Shown here: positions 9,626 to 18,213 of the stretch, piece by piece
Layout of the letters: each line of letters begins with the position of its first letter
Numbering within the stretch: the first letter of the stretch is position 1
NCBI RefSeq assembly: GCF_024169245.1
Contig: NZ_JALJWP010000001.1
Location: 2,729,501-2,793,500 of the forward strand
Length of the DNA: 64,000 nt
Reading direction: 5' to 3'
From: Pseudomonas koreensis
GTDB lineage: Bacteria; Pseudomonadota; Gammaproteobacteria; Pseudomonadales; Pseudomonadaceae
Made by a program: the position numbers and the translations under genes
The notes under the pieces: model-generated
The model's input: the letters and a program-made list of their open reading frames with translations, nothing else
The model's database searches: none
Told to the model about the DNA's origin: nothing

Positions 9626-10675
9626 TTACAACGTCGGATAGTCGATATAACCCACCGGACCTTTACCGTAGAAAGTCTCTGGATGCGGCTCGTTCAGCGG
9701 CGCATCGGCTTTCAAACGTACCGGCAGATCCGGGTTGGCAATGAACGGCACGCCGAACGCTACGGCGTCTGCCTTACCGCTGGCCAGCCACTCGTTGGCG
9801 CTTTGCTTGGTGAATTTTTCGTTGGCAATGTAGGGGCCACCGAAGGCTTCTTTCAGTTGCGGGCCGAGGCTGTCGGCGCCTTCTTTTTCCCGTGAGCAGA
9901 TGAACGCGATGCCACGCTTGCCCAGTTCACGGGCGACGTAGGTAAAGGTTTCGGCGAGGTTGTCATCGCCCATGTCGTGGGAATCGGCACGCGGTGCCAG
10001 GTGCACACCAACGCGGCCAGCGCCCCAGACTTCGATCGCCGCGTCGGTGACTTCCAGCAGCAGGCGCGCACGGTTTTCCAGCGAGCCGCCGTACTGGTCA
10101 GTGCGCTGGTTGGTGCTGCTTTGCAGGAACTGGTCGAGCAGGTAACCGTTGGCGCCGTGGATTTCCACGCCGTCGAAACCGGCGGCCTTGGCGTTCTCGG
10201 CACCAGTGCGGTAGGCGTCGACGATGTCGGCGATTTCAGCGGTTTCCAGAGCGCGCGGGGTTGGATAGTCGGCCAGCGGACGCACCAGGCTGACGTGGCC
10301 CTTTGGCTGGATGGCGCTTGGCGCCACCGGTGCTTCACCGTTCAAATACGAAGGGTGAGAGATGCGGCCAACGTGCCACAGTTGCAGGAAGATCTTGCCG
10401 CCGGCGCCGTGAATCGCCTTGGTCACGTTGGCCCAGCCACGCACCTGATCGTTGGACCAGATGCCCGGGGTGTCCGGGTAGCCGACGCCCATTGGCGTTA
10501 CCGACGTGGCTTCGCTGAGGATCAGGCCGGCCGAGGCGCGTTGTACGTAGTATTCGGCCATCAGCGCGTTCGGCACACGGCCTTCGTCGGCGCGGCAGCG
10601 GGTCAGCGGGGCCATGATGATGCGGTTGTTCAGCTCGATGTCGCCGAGTTTGATCGGGTCGAAAATAGTCGCCAT
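9626..10675 (-). CDS. xenB: Old-yellow-enzyme alkene/nitro reductase (XenB/NemA-like)
   Basis: A 349-residue FMN enzyme of the OYE family, the length of Pseudomonas XenB. It opens 'IFDPIKLGDIELNNRIIMAP' with the FMN-binding 'MAPLTRCRA'. The substrate-anion pair lies in 'VEIHGANGYLLDQFLQ' (His and Asn), and 'DQYGGSLENRARLL' is the family signature with the proton-donor Tyr. Members reduce activated C=C bonds, N-ethylmaleimide, nitroaromatics and nitrate esters using NAD(P)H. Here it is the last gene of an operon behind an ArsR regulator and an MFS exporter. This suggests an electrophile-induced detoxification role; the true substrate is unknown. Confidence 0.93.
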   Translation of the reverse strand: MATIFDPIKLGDIELNNRIIMAPLTRCRADEGRVPNALMAEYYVQRASAGLILSEATSVTPMGVGYPDTPGIWSNDQVRGWANVTKAIHGAGGKIFLQLWHVGRISHPSYLNGEAPVAPSAIQPKGHVSLVRPLADYPTPRALETAEIADIVDAYRTGAENAKAAGFDGVEIHGANGYLLDQFLQSSTNQRTDQYGGSLENRARLLLEVTDAAIEVWGAGRVGVHLAPRADSHDMGDDNLAETFTYVARELGKRGIAFICSREKEGADSLGPQLKEAFGGPYIANEKFTKQSANEWLASGKADAVAFGVPFIANPDLPVRLKADAPLNEPHPETFYGKGPVGYIDYPTL

Positions 10676-10708
10676 GTCTAAAAGCCTCTCTTTAATTAAG
10701 GAAGTTGA

Positions 10709-11875
10709 TCAGTTGGATGCAGGCGCCAGCTCGGCATTGCCGTTCTGGCGGAAAGTAATCAGGGTCACCAGCAGGGCCAGTACCGCGAGTGCGGCGGCGG
10801 CCAATGGCACGCTGGTCAGGCCGTAGCCGTGGGCGATGACGCTGCCGCCGACCCAGGCGCCGAGGGCATTGCCGACGTTGAAGGCGCCGATGTTCAAGGT
10901 CGAGACCAGATTTGGCGCAGCCTTGCCGAAGGTCACCACGTTGACTTGCAGTGCAGGCACGGCGGCGAAACACGCGGTGGCCCAGAGGAACAGGGTGATC
11001 TCGGTCGGGATCAGCGCAACGCTGGTCCAGCTCAGCACCGTGGACACCACGGCCATGGTGATGAACACGCCGATCAGCGTGGCAGCCATGCCTTTGTCGG
11101 CGAGTTTGCCGCCGATGATGTTGCCGACCGTCAGACCGAGGCCGATCAGCATCAGCGTCCAGGTCACGCCACGCGGCGACACGCCGGTGACTTCGCCAAG
11201 CAGTGGGGCGACGTAGGTGAACAGGGTGAACACCGAGGCGGCGAACAGCGCGGTCATGCTCAGCGACAGCCAGATGCCGGCGCCTTTGAGCGCGGCCAGT
11301 TCGGCGCGCATGTCGAGTTTCTCTTCGTCACGCTTGGCCGGCAGAAAGCGGATCAGGCCGATCAGGGCGATCACACCGATAACGGTCACCGCCCAAAACG
11401 TCGAACGCCAGCCGGCTTCCTGACCCAATGCGGTGCCCAGCGGCACGCCCAACACGTTGGCCAGGGTCAGACCGGTGAACATCAGGGCGACCGCCGAGGC
11501 ACGTTTGTTCGGCGCGACCAGATTGGCCGCCACCACCGAGCCGATGCCGAAGAACGCACCGTGACACAGCGCCGTGACCACCCGGGCAAACATCAGCACG
11601 TTGTAGTCGCTGGCGATGGCGCAGAGCAGGTTGCCGACAATGAAGATGCCCATCAACGCCACCAGCGCTGCCTTGCGCGGCAGCCTGGCGGTGGCCAGCG
11701 CCATGAACGGTGCACCGATGGCCACGCCCAGGGCGTAACCGGTGACCAGCCAGCCGGCGCCGGGAATCGACACACCGAGATCCGCCGCCACGTCGGGCAG
11801 CAGGCCCATGATGACGAATTCGGTGGTGCCGATGGCGAAGGCGCTCAGGGCGAGGATGAGAAGCGAAAGGGGCAT
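10709..11875 (-). CDS. MFS transporter, DHA1 drug/sugar efflux type (YdhP/AraJ-like)
   Basis: A 388-residue protein with twelve predicted membrane helices. It starts 'SLLILALSAFAIGTTEFVIM', the hallmark of this DHA1 subgroup (GTTEFVIMGLLP). Motif A appears as 'ATARLPRKAALVALMGIF' between helices 2 and 3. Members export small molecules by proton antiport; the substrate cannot be told from sequence. It lies 33 bases upstream of xenB and 34 bases downstream of arsR, all on the minus strand. A joint role in removing a reactive compound is likely. Confidence 0.88.
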   Translation of the reverse strand: MPLSLLILALSAFAIGTTEFVIMGLLPDVAADLGVSIPGAGWLVTGYALGVAIGAPFMALATARLPRKAALVALMGIFIVGNLLCAIASDYNVLMFARVVTALCHGAFFGIGSVVAANLVAPNKRASAVALMFTGLTLANVLGVPLGTALGQEAGWRSTFWAVTVIGVIALIGLIRFLPAKRDEEKLDMRAELAALKGAGIWLSLSMTALFAASVFTLFTYVAPLLGEVTGVSPRGVTWTLMLIGLGLTVGNIIGGKLADKGMAATLIGVFITMAVVSTVLSWTSVALIPTEITLFLWATACFAAVPALQVNVVTFGKAAPNLVSTLNIGAFNVGNALGAWVGGSVIAHGYGLTSVPLAAAALAVLALLVTLITFRQNGNAELAPASN

Positions 11876-11909
11876 GCAGGTTTCCTTGTCGGCTGGCTGA
11901 CGTTAAGGG

Positions 11910-12212
11910 TCAGAGCTCTTTACTGAGGGTGCTGAGAAACGCCTGGATGACGTCCTCGTTACGTTTGAAAAAATGCCACTGCCCGGCCTTCTGGCTGCTG
12001 ATGAGCCCGGCCCGCTGCAGGGTCGCCAGGTGTGCCGATACGGTCGATTGCGACAGGCCGCAACGCTGATCGATCTGCCCGGCGCAAATTCCGTATTCAT
12101 GGTTGTGCAACTGCTCGGGGAATTCGCCTTTCGGGTCTTTCAGCCAGTTGAGGATGTCTCGCCGTACTGGGTGCGCCAGGGCTTTTATTATTTCGTCGAG
12201 ATCGAGGTTCAT
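11910..12212 (-). CDS. ArsR-family winged-helix regulator
   Basis: A 100-residue protein with the ArsR fold: 'ALAHPVRRDILNWLKD' then the recognition helix 'CGLSQSTVSAHLATLQRAGL' and wing 'ISSQKAGQWHFFKRNED'. The metal-binding ELCVCDL motif of classical ArsR/SmtB is absent. Instead two Cys (43 and 51, 'ICAGQIDQRC') sit in and next to the DNA-reading helix, which would suit a thiol-based sensor. It heads the operon with the MFS exporter and xenB and probably represses its own promoter, where repeated ATCGCGATAT elements lie. The ribosome binding site is weak (CCACGAG). Ligand unknown. Confidence 0.88.
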   Translation of the reverse strand: MNLDLDEIIKALAHPVRRDILNWLKDPKGEFPEQLHNHEYGICAGQIDQRCGLSQSTVSAHLATLQRAGLISSQKAGQWHFFKRNEDVIQAFLSTLSKEL

Positions 12213-12235
12213 GGCGTGGGCTCGTGGTGGCAGTG

Positions 12236-12323
12236 GCGATATATCGCGATGAAGCGAACTTTAAATCGTTGGATCGCGATATACCAATATGAAAATAGTC
12301 TGAGGATCTTGTAAATCGCTATA
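12236..12323. promoter_or_regulatory. Repeated ATCGCGATAT operator-like elements before arsR
   Basis: Three related elements: a perfect 12-base palindrome GCGATATATCGC (12236-12247) that continues into ATATCGCGAT (12241-12250), its exact inverse ATCGCGATAT (12273-12282), and a variant ATCGCTATAT (12314-12323). They lie 24-111 bases before the arsR start, where a self-repressing ArsR protein would bind. They also lie before acpH on the other strand. Confidence 0.7.
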
Positions 12324-12380
12324 TCGGGTTATAACGATACAAGGGTGCTGAATGTTCGAACCCAGTGCTAAGCTGCGCCA

Positions 12381-12965
12381 ATGAACTATCTCGCGCATTT
12401 GCATCTCGGCGGCCAGCGCCCCGGTCAATTACTCGGCAGTCTCTATGGCGACTTCGTCAAAGGTCGGCTGCAGGGCCAGTTCGACCCGGAGGTAGAGGCG
12501 GCGATTGCGCTGCATCGGCGGATTGACGTGTTCACTGATCGCCATCCGCTGGTGGACATTGCTCTGGGGCGGTTTACCGAAACGCGGCGGCGCTACGCCG
12601 GGATCGTCCTCGATGTGTTTTTCGATCACTGCCTGGCGCGGGACTGGGGTTTGTATGCCGATCAACCGTTGGAACAGTTCACCGCGGATGTCTATCGAGT
12701 GCTGTCCCGCGAACGGCAATTGCCGGAACGGCTGGCGAAGATCGCGCCGCACATGGTTGCCAATGACTGGCTGGGTTCGTATCGCGAATTTGCCGTGCTG
12801 GAGCAGGTGTTGCGCGGGATCTCGCGACGGTTGACGAGGCCTGAAGAGTTGGCCGGGGCGATGGCGGAGTTGCGGCGGTTGTATGAACCGTTGAGTGAAG
12901 ACTTCAGTTTGTTTTACCCGCAGCTGCAGGATTTTGCCCAGAACGCCAAACCACCGAAAATCTAA
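12381..12965 (+). CDS. acpH: Acyl-carrier-protein phosphodiesterase (AcpH, DUF479)
   Basis: A 194-residue protein, the same size as E. coli AcpH. It begins 'MNYLAHLHLGGQRPGQLLGS' and continues 'YGDFVKGRL', the conserved opening of the family, and has the HD-like pattern 'LHRRIDVFTDRHPLV' and 'VFFDHCLARDW'. It removes the 4'-phosphopantetheine group from holo-ACP in the cytoplasm, needing Mn2+. It is single and convergent with olsA; a REPIN follows its stop at once. Confidence 0.93.
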   Translation: MNYLAHLHLGGQRPGQLLGSLYGDFVKGRLQGQFDPEVEAAIALHRRIDVFTDRHPLVDIALGRFTETRRRYAGIVLDVFFDHCLARDWGLYADQPLEQFTADVYRVLSRERQLPERLAKIAPHMVANDWLGSYREFAVLEQVLRGISRRLTRPEELAGAMAELRRLYEPLSEDFSLFYPQLQDFAQNAKPPKI

Positions 12966-12966
12966 T

Positions 12967-13053
12967 GTAGGAGTGAGCCTGCTCGCGATAACTGTCTGTC
13001 AGGCACAGTTGCATCAACTGACAGTCCGCTATCGCGAGCAGGCTCACTCCTAC
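12967..13053. repeat. REPIN (GTAGGAGTGAGCCTGCTC type)
   Basis: Inverted pair GTAGGAGTGAGCCTGCTCGC ... complement, between convergent acpH and olsA, with an inner inverted segment ACTGTCTGTCAG / CTGACAGTC. Confidence 0.9.
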
Positions 13054-13067
13054 AGGGGATTTGTGTT

Positions 13068-13859
13068 TCAGGCAGCAATTGCCGGGCGCATGGGCGATTG
13101 TCGGCTTTCCGGAATCGATCCGAACAACACCTTCTGCACCGCCTGCTGCGCGTCGAACGCCAGCGCCGCACGCTCGCGGCCCTGACAGGCAATCGGTTTG
13201 AGCAGATGCACTTCGACATCGCCGCAGTCATGGCTGAACAGGCGCATCAAATGCGAGAGCAAATCATCGTCACCAATGAACGGCGCAAGCGCATCGATCT
13301 CACCATCACGCAGGTAACGGATCGCCACCGGTTGCAGCATCACCTCCGAATCGATCGCCGCCGACAGCAGGCGACCGTGAAAGGTGCGCAGCGAACGGCC
13401 GTCGGTGGTGGTGCCTTCCGGGAACATCAGCAGCGCATGTTCGGTCTGCAGATGGCGGGTCATCTGCTTGCGGATCAACTGGCTGTCGCCCGAACCACGG
13501 CGGATGAACAGGCTGCCGGCCTTGGCCGCGAGCCAGCCGGCCACCGGCCAGGTGCGCACTTCGGCCTTGGACAGAAACGACAGCGGCGTGAGCATGCCCA
13601 GCAGCGGAATATCGGTCCACGACACGTGATTGCTGACCCACAGCATCGGCTGTTTCGGCAGCTCACCGTGCACGCTCACGCGAAAGGGCAGGGCGTTGCT
13701 CAGCCGCGCCATGAAGAAGCGCGACCAGCGCTGGCGACGCTCCATCGAATGCGCCAGACCGATGCGTTCGAACACGCCGAAGACGCTGGCCATGGTCAGC
13801 CCCAGCGTCACCACCAGCAGCACTCGCGCGATTCGCGCGTACACCCGCAACCGGCTCAT
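13068..13859 (-). CDS. olsA: Lyso-ornithine lipid O-acyltransferase (PlsC family)
   Basis: A 263-residue membrane-bound 1-acylglycerol-phosphate-acyltransferase-like protein. An N-terminal membrane helix (about residues 8-28) is followed by the catalytic HX4D box 'WVSNHVSWTDIPLL' and the substrate box 'LLMFPEGTTTDGRSLRTF'. In the pair OlsBA it adds the second acyl chain to lyso-ornithine lipid, giving the phosphorus-free membrane lipid. I start it at the ATG ending at 13859, which overlaps the TGA of olsB by one base; the longer frame upstream lies inside olsB. Alone it would be called a generic PlsC protein; olsB next to it makes the assignment. Confidence 0.9.
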   Translation of the reverse strand: MSRLRVYARIARVLLVVTLGLTMASVFGVFERIGLAHSMERRQRWSRFFMARLSNALPFRVSVHGELPKQPMLWVSNHVSWTDIPLLGMLTPLSFLSKAEVRTWPVAGWLAAKAGSLFIRRGSGDSQLIRKQMTRHLQTEHALLMFPEGTTTDGRSLRTFHGRLLSAAIDSEVMLQPVAIRYLRDGEIDALAPFIGDDDLLSHLMRLFSHDCGDVEVHLLKPIACQGRERAALAFDAQQAVQKVLFGSIPESRQSPMRPAIAA

Positions 13860-14614
13860 CACACCGCCGCCTTGAAGTGCCTGGCGTAGCGCGGGCAGAG
13901 TTCGTCGCGTTTGAGCAGGATGAACACGTCGGCGACCTGGAAGTCTTCGTCCCAGCACGGCTCGCCGCAGATCTTCGCACCGAGGCGCATGTAGGCCTTG
14001 AGCAGCGGCGGCATTTCGGCGATGACGTTGGACGGAATATCCAGCGTCGGCAACGGATTTTTCGGCTCGGCGCGCAGGTGTTCAGTGCACAGATAACGTT
14101 CGCGCAGCCGCTGCATGATCGCGTGGGCCTGGATGCCGCCGTCCTGCATGGGGATGCTCGCGCAACCCATCAGGTAGCTGTAGCCGCCCTGATTGAGCAC
14201 TTCGGCCAATTCACCCCAGAGCACGGCGATGGTGCCACCGTTGCGATATGCCGGATCGACGCAGGTGCGGCCGATTTCCAGGATCGGGCCTTGCAGATGC
14301 GCCAGGCCATGCAGGCTGAATTCTTCTTCGCTGTAGAACTTGCCGAGGCTGCTGGCAGCGGTGTGATCGAGCAGACGCGTGGTCGCGACCAGGCGCCCGG
14401 TGTTCAGATCACGCACGCCGATGTGGCTGCAGTGAACATCATAATCATCCATGTCCAGACCCAGTTCGGCGCCTTTCAATTTGGCGTTGAACTCGCCGCT
14501 GAAGACGGCGAAGCGCAGGGCCTGGGCTTGCTGCAACGCTTGGGCGCCGATCAGGCGTTCGGCTTGCAGGCGGCGTTCATTGCCGGTGTCGCTGATGCGG
14601 GCGATTTGCGTCAT
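13859..14614 (-). CDS. olsB: L-ornithine N-alpha-acyltransferase (GNAT family)
   Basis: A 251-residue acyltransferase. '[15 protein letters not shown]' near residue 35, '[20 protein letters not shown]' in the middle and '[11 protein letters not shown]' match the OlsB/hemolysin-like acyltransferase family. It transfers a 3-hydroxyacyl chain from acyl-ACP to ornithine, the first step of ornithine lipid synthesis, at the membrane face. First gene of the olsBA operon. In Pseudomonas these lipids replace phospholipids under phosphate limitation, and a Pho-box-like site lies about 120 bases upstream (14733-14750). Confidence 0.92.
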   Translation of the reverse strand: MTQIARISDTGNERRLQAERLIGAQALQQAQALRFAVFSGEFNAKLKGAELGLDMDDYDVHCSHIGVRDLNTGRLVATTRLLDHTAASSLGKFYSEEEFSLHGLAHLQGPILEIGRTCVDPAYRNGGTIAVLWGELAEVLNQGGYSYLMGCASIPMQDGGIQAHAIMQRLRERYLCTEHLRAEPKNPLPTLDIPSNVIAEMPPLLKAYMRLGAKICGEPCWDEDFQVADVFILLKRDELCPRYARHFKAAV

Positions 14615-14732
14615 GTGAATCTCCGTACGGGCCTTTAACCCGTCGTGGGTTGCAGCCGATCGACTTTCTTTATGCAGCCGTGTTGTGCAAAGTCAGGCTA
14701 TGTAGCCCCGGTGTCATCGCCATGAACGTTCG

Positions 14733-14750
14733 GTGATGCTTATATGACAG
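14733..14750 (-). promoter_or_regulatory. Pho-box candidate for olsBA
   Basis: Minus-strand sequence CTGTCATATAAGCATCAC. Against the PhoB consensus CTGTCATAWAWCTGTCAY the first eleven bases fit perfectly and 4 of the last 7 do, about 15 of 18 overall. It lies 119 bases before the olsB start. The rest of the 14615-14938 gap holds a short lipoprotein-like reading frame that I do not accept as a gene, and a REP. Confidence 0.6.
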
Positions 14751-14840
14751 CCCTGGCGCTGCTGGCCGGGTGCGCCGAGGCCAGTCGGCAAGCGCCGAAC
14801 AATCCGGCCGGACGTTTGTTCAGTTGGAATGCGATCAACT

Positions 14841-14863
14841 GTAGGAGTGAGCCTGCTCGCGAT
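14841..14863. repeat. Single REP element (GTAGGAGTGAGCCTGCTC type)
   Basis: One unpaired unit of the REP found in pairs at 12967 and 30653, upstream of the serine hydrolase gene. Confidence 0.85.
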
Positions 14864-14938
14864 AGCAATGCATGAAACGCCACAACCTGTCATGAACCCA
14901 GACTAGGCTCAGCAGGTTCATTCCCCGAGCCCCCCACC

Positions 14939-16018
14939 ATGTTCAAAGGCCTGTCCCTGTTCCTGCTGCTGATCAGCCTCACCGCCCGGGCCGAACAATG
15001 GCCCGGCGAACAGTGGCCAACCGCCGCGCAGATCACCGGCCCCGCCGTCGAGGCGCTGGAAAACTACGCCTTCCCGGCCCGCAACGACGCCACCCGCAAA
15101 GGCATCCGCACCGACGCCTTGTTGATCATCCACGACGGCCAGATCATCTACGAACGCTACGCCAGGCCAACCACCGACCAGACCCCACATCTGACCTGGT
15201 CGATCAGCAAAAGCCTGATGGCCACGGTCCTCGGTGTGGCCTACGGCGAAGGCCGGTTCAAACTCGACGATCCGGTGCTGAAGTTCTATCCGGCGCTGGA
15301 AAAACACCCGGCGATCACCCTCGGCCATCTACTGAACTGGGCCTCGGGTCTGGACTGGCAGGAAGACTACGAATACGCCCCGCTGAAGTCTTCGGTGGTA
15401 GCGATGCTCTACACCCGGGGCCATCGCGACATGGCCGCGTTCACTGCGTACCACGACGCTTACGCTGCACCGGGTCAGGCGTTCCGTTACTCCAGCGGCG
15501 ACAGCAACCTGCTCGCCGCCGCGCTGAAAAGCATGGTCGGCGCGCAGCGTTATGTCGATTATCCGTGGACAGCATTGTTCGAGCCGTTGGGCATTCGCCA
15601 CGCCGTGTGGGAAAGCGATGCCCGCGGTACTTTCGTCGCCTCGTCCTATGCCTATCTCACCGCGCGGGATCTGGCGCGGGTCGGTCTGTTGATGGCGCGC
15701 GGTGGACGCTGGAACGATCGGCAGTTGCTGCCCGAAGATTGGGTAACGTTCAACCTCACACCTTTTGCCGGCTACAAGGCGCAGCAGGACGAAGCCGTGC
15801 CGGGCGGCCATTGGTGGCTCAATCGTCCTGTCGATGGCGCAGCATCACCGTGGCCCGACGCCCCGCCCGACACCTTCGCCGCCCTCGGCCACTGGGGCCA
15901 GGCGCTGTACGTAATGCCCAGCCAGAAGCTGGTGATCGTGCGTTACGCCGATGATCGCGATGGCAGCTATAAACACAACGAACTGCTCAAACGTGTGTTG
16001 CAGGCGGTGCGGCCATGA
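14939..16018 (+). CDS. Serine hydrolase of the class C beta-lactamase / 6-aminohexanoate-dimer hydrolase family
   Basis: A 359-residue secreted protein. The signal peptide covers about residues 1-18 (cleavage near TARA-EQ). The active-site Ser-x-x-Lys is in 'HLTWSISKSLMATVLGVA', the YxS/N-type second motif in 'FRYSSGDSNLLAAAL', and the third box is replaced by 'ALGHWGQALYV'. Members of this fold include NylB-type amidases and EstB-type esterases; true beta-lactamase activity is not suggested by motif three. It overlaps the next small gene by four bases (ATGA), so both are made together. Substrate unknown. Confidence 0.85.
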   Translation: MFKGLSLFLLLISLTARAEQWPGEQWPTAAQITGPAVEALENYAFPARNDATRKGIRTDALLIIHDGQIIYERYARPTTDQTPHLTWSISKSLMATVLGVAYGEGRFKLDDPVLKFYPALEKHPAITLGHLLNWASGLDWQEDYEYAPLKSSVVAMLYTRGHRDMAAFTAYHDAYAAPGQAFRYSSGDSNLLAAALKSMVGAQRYVDYPWTALFEPLGIRHAVWESDARGTFVASSYAYLTARDLARVGLLMARGGRWNDRQLLPEDWVTFNLTPFAGYKAQQDEAVPGGHWWLNRPVDGAASPWPDAPPDTFAALGHWGQALYVMPSQKLVIVRYADDRDGSYKHNELLKRVLQAVRP

Positions 16019-16311
16019 GGCGTTTTCTATTGTTGCTGCTGGTGGTGCTGCTCGGCTGGGGCTGGTATGAACGCGAGAATCTCTGGGCGTTCCCGGACAT
16101 CATCAGCGCCTACACCGCCAAGGAGTATTGCTCGTGCCGTTATGTGATGCACAACGATGCAGAGTATTGCCATGGCTATGTAAAACAGTGGTTGCCGACC
16201 AGTAGCTTCACCGATAACCCGTCGAGCAAAACCATCACCGTCAGCGGCATGGGCCGCAGCAACAGCGCGCAGTGGCTGAGCGAACGCCAGGGCTGCCGCT
16301 TACAGCCTTGA
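16015..16311 (+). CDS. Small conserved membrane-anchored protein of unknown function
   Basis: A 98-residue protein. One N-terminal hydrophobic segment ('RRFLLLLLVVLLGWGW') acts as signal or anchor. The remainder is periplasmic, with four Cys that could form two disulfides ('YCSCRYVMHNDAEYCHG' and 'ERQGCRLQP'). No family is recognised. Its ATG overlaps the stop of the serine hydrolase, which implies coupled translation and perhaps a helper role. A REPIN begins immediately at its stop codon. It is too well placed and too regular to be a chance frame. Confidence 0.75.
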   Translation: MRRFLLLLLVVLLGWGWYERENLWAFPDIISAYTAKEYCSCRYVMHNDAEYCHGYVKQWLPTSSFTDNPSSKTITVSGMGRSNSAQWLSERQGCRLQP

Positions 16312-16384
16312 AAGATCGCAGCCTTCGGCAGCTCCTACAGGGCGTACACAATCCTGTAGGAGCTGCCGAAGGCTGCGATCTTTT
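16312..16384. repeat. REPIN (GTAGGAGCTGCCGAAGGC type)
   Basis: Inverted pair starting directly after the preceding stop codon, so it forms the 3' end of that transcript. Confidence 0.9.
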
Positions 16385-16454
16385 GATCTTGATGTTGCAA
16401 TAAACCCATGGGCGGTTAAGGTTCGTGCAGGTTTATCGCCCCCACGAGTGTTCA

Positions 16455-17045
16455 ATGTTCAACCGCTCCCTCTATACAGTCTTCGCCACTCTGCTGTTGA
16501 CTGCCGCTGCACTGCCGGCCCAGGCCAATTGGTATCTGGACGGCGAGTCGTCGCGGCTGTCGTTCGTCAGCACCAAAAATGCCAGCGTGTCGGAAGTGCA
16601 GCGCTTTCTGGTGCTGCACGGCAAGGTCGATCCCAACGGCCGCGCCGAAGTCGAAGTCGAGCTCGAATCGATCAACAGTGGCGTTCCCTTGCGTGATGAA
16701 CGCATGCGCAAGGAGCTGTTCCAGATCGAGCAATTCCCCGCAGCGACCATCACCACGCAGATCGACCTGCGCCCGATCAACGATCTGGCCCCCGGCGCGC
16801 AGCTGGAATTACGCCTGCCGCTGACCGTCAGCCTGCACGGCAAGCAGCACGAATACCCGGCCGAGTTGCTCGCCACCCGTCTCGATGATCGGCGTTTTCA
16901 AGTGGTGACCCTGGAGCCGCTGGTGATCAACGCCGAGGATTTCGATCTGGCGCCGGGCCTGGAAAGCCTGCGCAAACTCGCCGACCTGTCGGCGATCAGT
17001 CTGTCGGTGCCGGTGGGTGCGGTGCTGATCTTCACGGCGCGCTGA
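16455..17045 (+). CDS. YceI-family periplasmic protein
   Basis: A 196-residue protein with a signal peptide ('LLLTAAALPAQANWYLDGE'). The rest has the YceI lipocalin-like beta-barrel pattern: 'SRLSFVSTKNASVSEVQRF' early, then 'LRDERMRKELFQIEQFPAAT', the family's most conserved stretch. YceI proteins bind isoprenoid-like lipids in the periplasm; the role here is unknown. The ATG at 16455 starts a proper signal peptide; an extra ten residues from 16425 do not. One base separates it from the phospholipase-D-type gene that follows, so they form one operon. Confidence 0.85.
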   Translation: MFNRSLYTVFATLLLTAAALPAQANWYLDGESSRLSFVSTKNASVSEVQRFLVLHGKVDPNGRAEVEVELESINSGVPLRDERMRKELFQIEQFPAATITTQIDLRPINDLAPGAQLELRLPLTVSLHGKQHEYPAELLATRLDDRRFQVVTLEPLVINAEDFDLAPGLESLRKLADLSAISLSVPVGAVLIFTAR

Positions 17046-17046
17046 C

Positions 17047-18204
17047 ATGCGCGGTGCGGTGTTCCCCTGGCGTGACGGCAACCGTTTCGAACTGTTGATC
17101 GACGGCCCGCAGTTCTTTCCGCGCATGCTCGAGCATATCGCTGGAGCTACAGAGCAGATCGAACTGGAGTTGTACCTGGTCGAGGCCGGCGCCTGCGCCG
17201 AAGCCATCGTCCAGGCGCTGGTCGCGGCGGCCGAGCGCGGAGTGCGCGTCCGGTGCCTGTTCGATGATTACGGCAGTCTCGCTTTCACACTGACGTTGCG
17301 TCAGCGCCTGACCCAGGCCGGCGTCGAGCTGCGTTTCTACAATCGCCTGAGCTGGCGGCGCTGGGTCGGCAACTTCTACAGAGATCATCGTAAATTGCTG
17401 CTGGTGGATCAATGCCTCGCGGTGGTCGGCGGCACGGGCGTGACCGATGAATTCTGGACGCCGGGTCATGATGTCAGCGAATGGCATGAGGTGATGGTGG
17501 AGATCAGCGGCCCGTTGGTGCTCGACTGGCAATTGCTGTTTGATCGGCAGTGGATCGCCAACCGTTACCGCCGCGCCTGGCGCCCGGCCGCGCATTTCGG
17601 TTTGCCGCGCCTGCCGCGTGTGCCGGACAAGGGCGAGGGCATGGGCCGCGTGGCCTACGCCGACGCCCGTCAGCACCGAGACATTCTGCAATCCCTGTTC
17701 CGCGCCTTGAACAGCGGCCAGCAACGCATCTGGATGGCCACGCCGTACTTTCTGCCAACCTGGCAAATCCGCCGCTCCCTACGCAAAGCCGCTGCGCGCG
17801 GTGTCGATGTGCGTCTGTTGCTGACCGGGCCGCGCACTGATCACCCTTCGGTGCGCTACGCCGGGCATCGCTACTACCCGCGCCTGCTCAAGGCTGGCGT
17901 GCAGATCTTCGAATACCAGCCGTGCTTCTTGCATCTGAAAATGGTGCTGGTGGACGATTGGGTGAGCATCGGGTCGTGCAACTTCGATCACTGGAATTTG
18001 CGCTTCAATCTGGAGGCGAATCTGGAGGCGCTCGATCCAGCTCTTACGGCAGCGGTGGAGACGAGTTTCGTCAAGGACTTCGGACTGAGTCAGTTGGTCA
18101 GCCTGGAAGAATGGCAGCGCCGACCGTTGTGGCGGCGGGTCAAGCAGCGGGTGTGGGGCTGGGTGGATCGGTTGGTGGTGAATATTCTCGATAGACGCGG
18201 TTGA
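17047..18204 (+). CDS. Phospholipase D / cardiolipin synthase-like protein (ClsB type)
   Basis: A 385-residue protein with two HKD catalytic motifs: 'YRDHRKLLLVDQCLAVVGG' near residue 120 and 'FLHLKMVLVDDWVSIGSCNF' near residue 300. The lack of N-terminal membrane helices and the length fit the ClsB/YbhO group, which joins two phospholipids to make cardiolipin. The C-terminus is basic with one amphipathic stretch, suggesting membrane attachment. It follows the YceI-like gene by one base. The exact lipid product cannot be told from sequence. Confidence 0.88.
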   Translation: MRGAVFPWRDGNRFELLIDGPQFFPRMLEHIAGATEQIELELYLVEAGACAEAIVQALVAAAERGVRVRCLFDDYGSLAFTLTLRQRLTQAGVELRFYNRLSWRRWVGNFYRDHRKLLLVDQCLAVVGGTGVTDEFWTPGHDVSEWHEVMVEISGPLVLDWQLLFDRQWIANRYRRAWRPAAHFGLPRLPRVPDKGEGMGRVAYADARQHRDILQSLFRALNSGQQRIWMATPYFLPTWQIRRSLRKAAARGVDVRLLLTGPRTDHPSVRYAGHRYYPRLLKAGVQIFEYQPCFLHLKMVLVDDWVSIGSCNFDHWNLRFNLEANLEALDPALTAAVETSFVKDFGLSQLVSLEEWQRRPLWRRVKQRVWGWVDRLVVNILDRRG

Positions 18205-18213
18205 AGCAAGATC

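Noticed and set aside
14744..14875. Short frame beginning MTALALLAGCAEAS, which looks like a lipoprotein signal
   Set aside because: It runs into a REP element, has no good ribosome binding site and overlaps the Pho-box candidate. At most it is the leftover of a gene; not enough to call.
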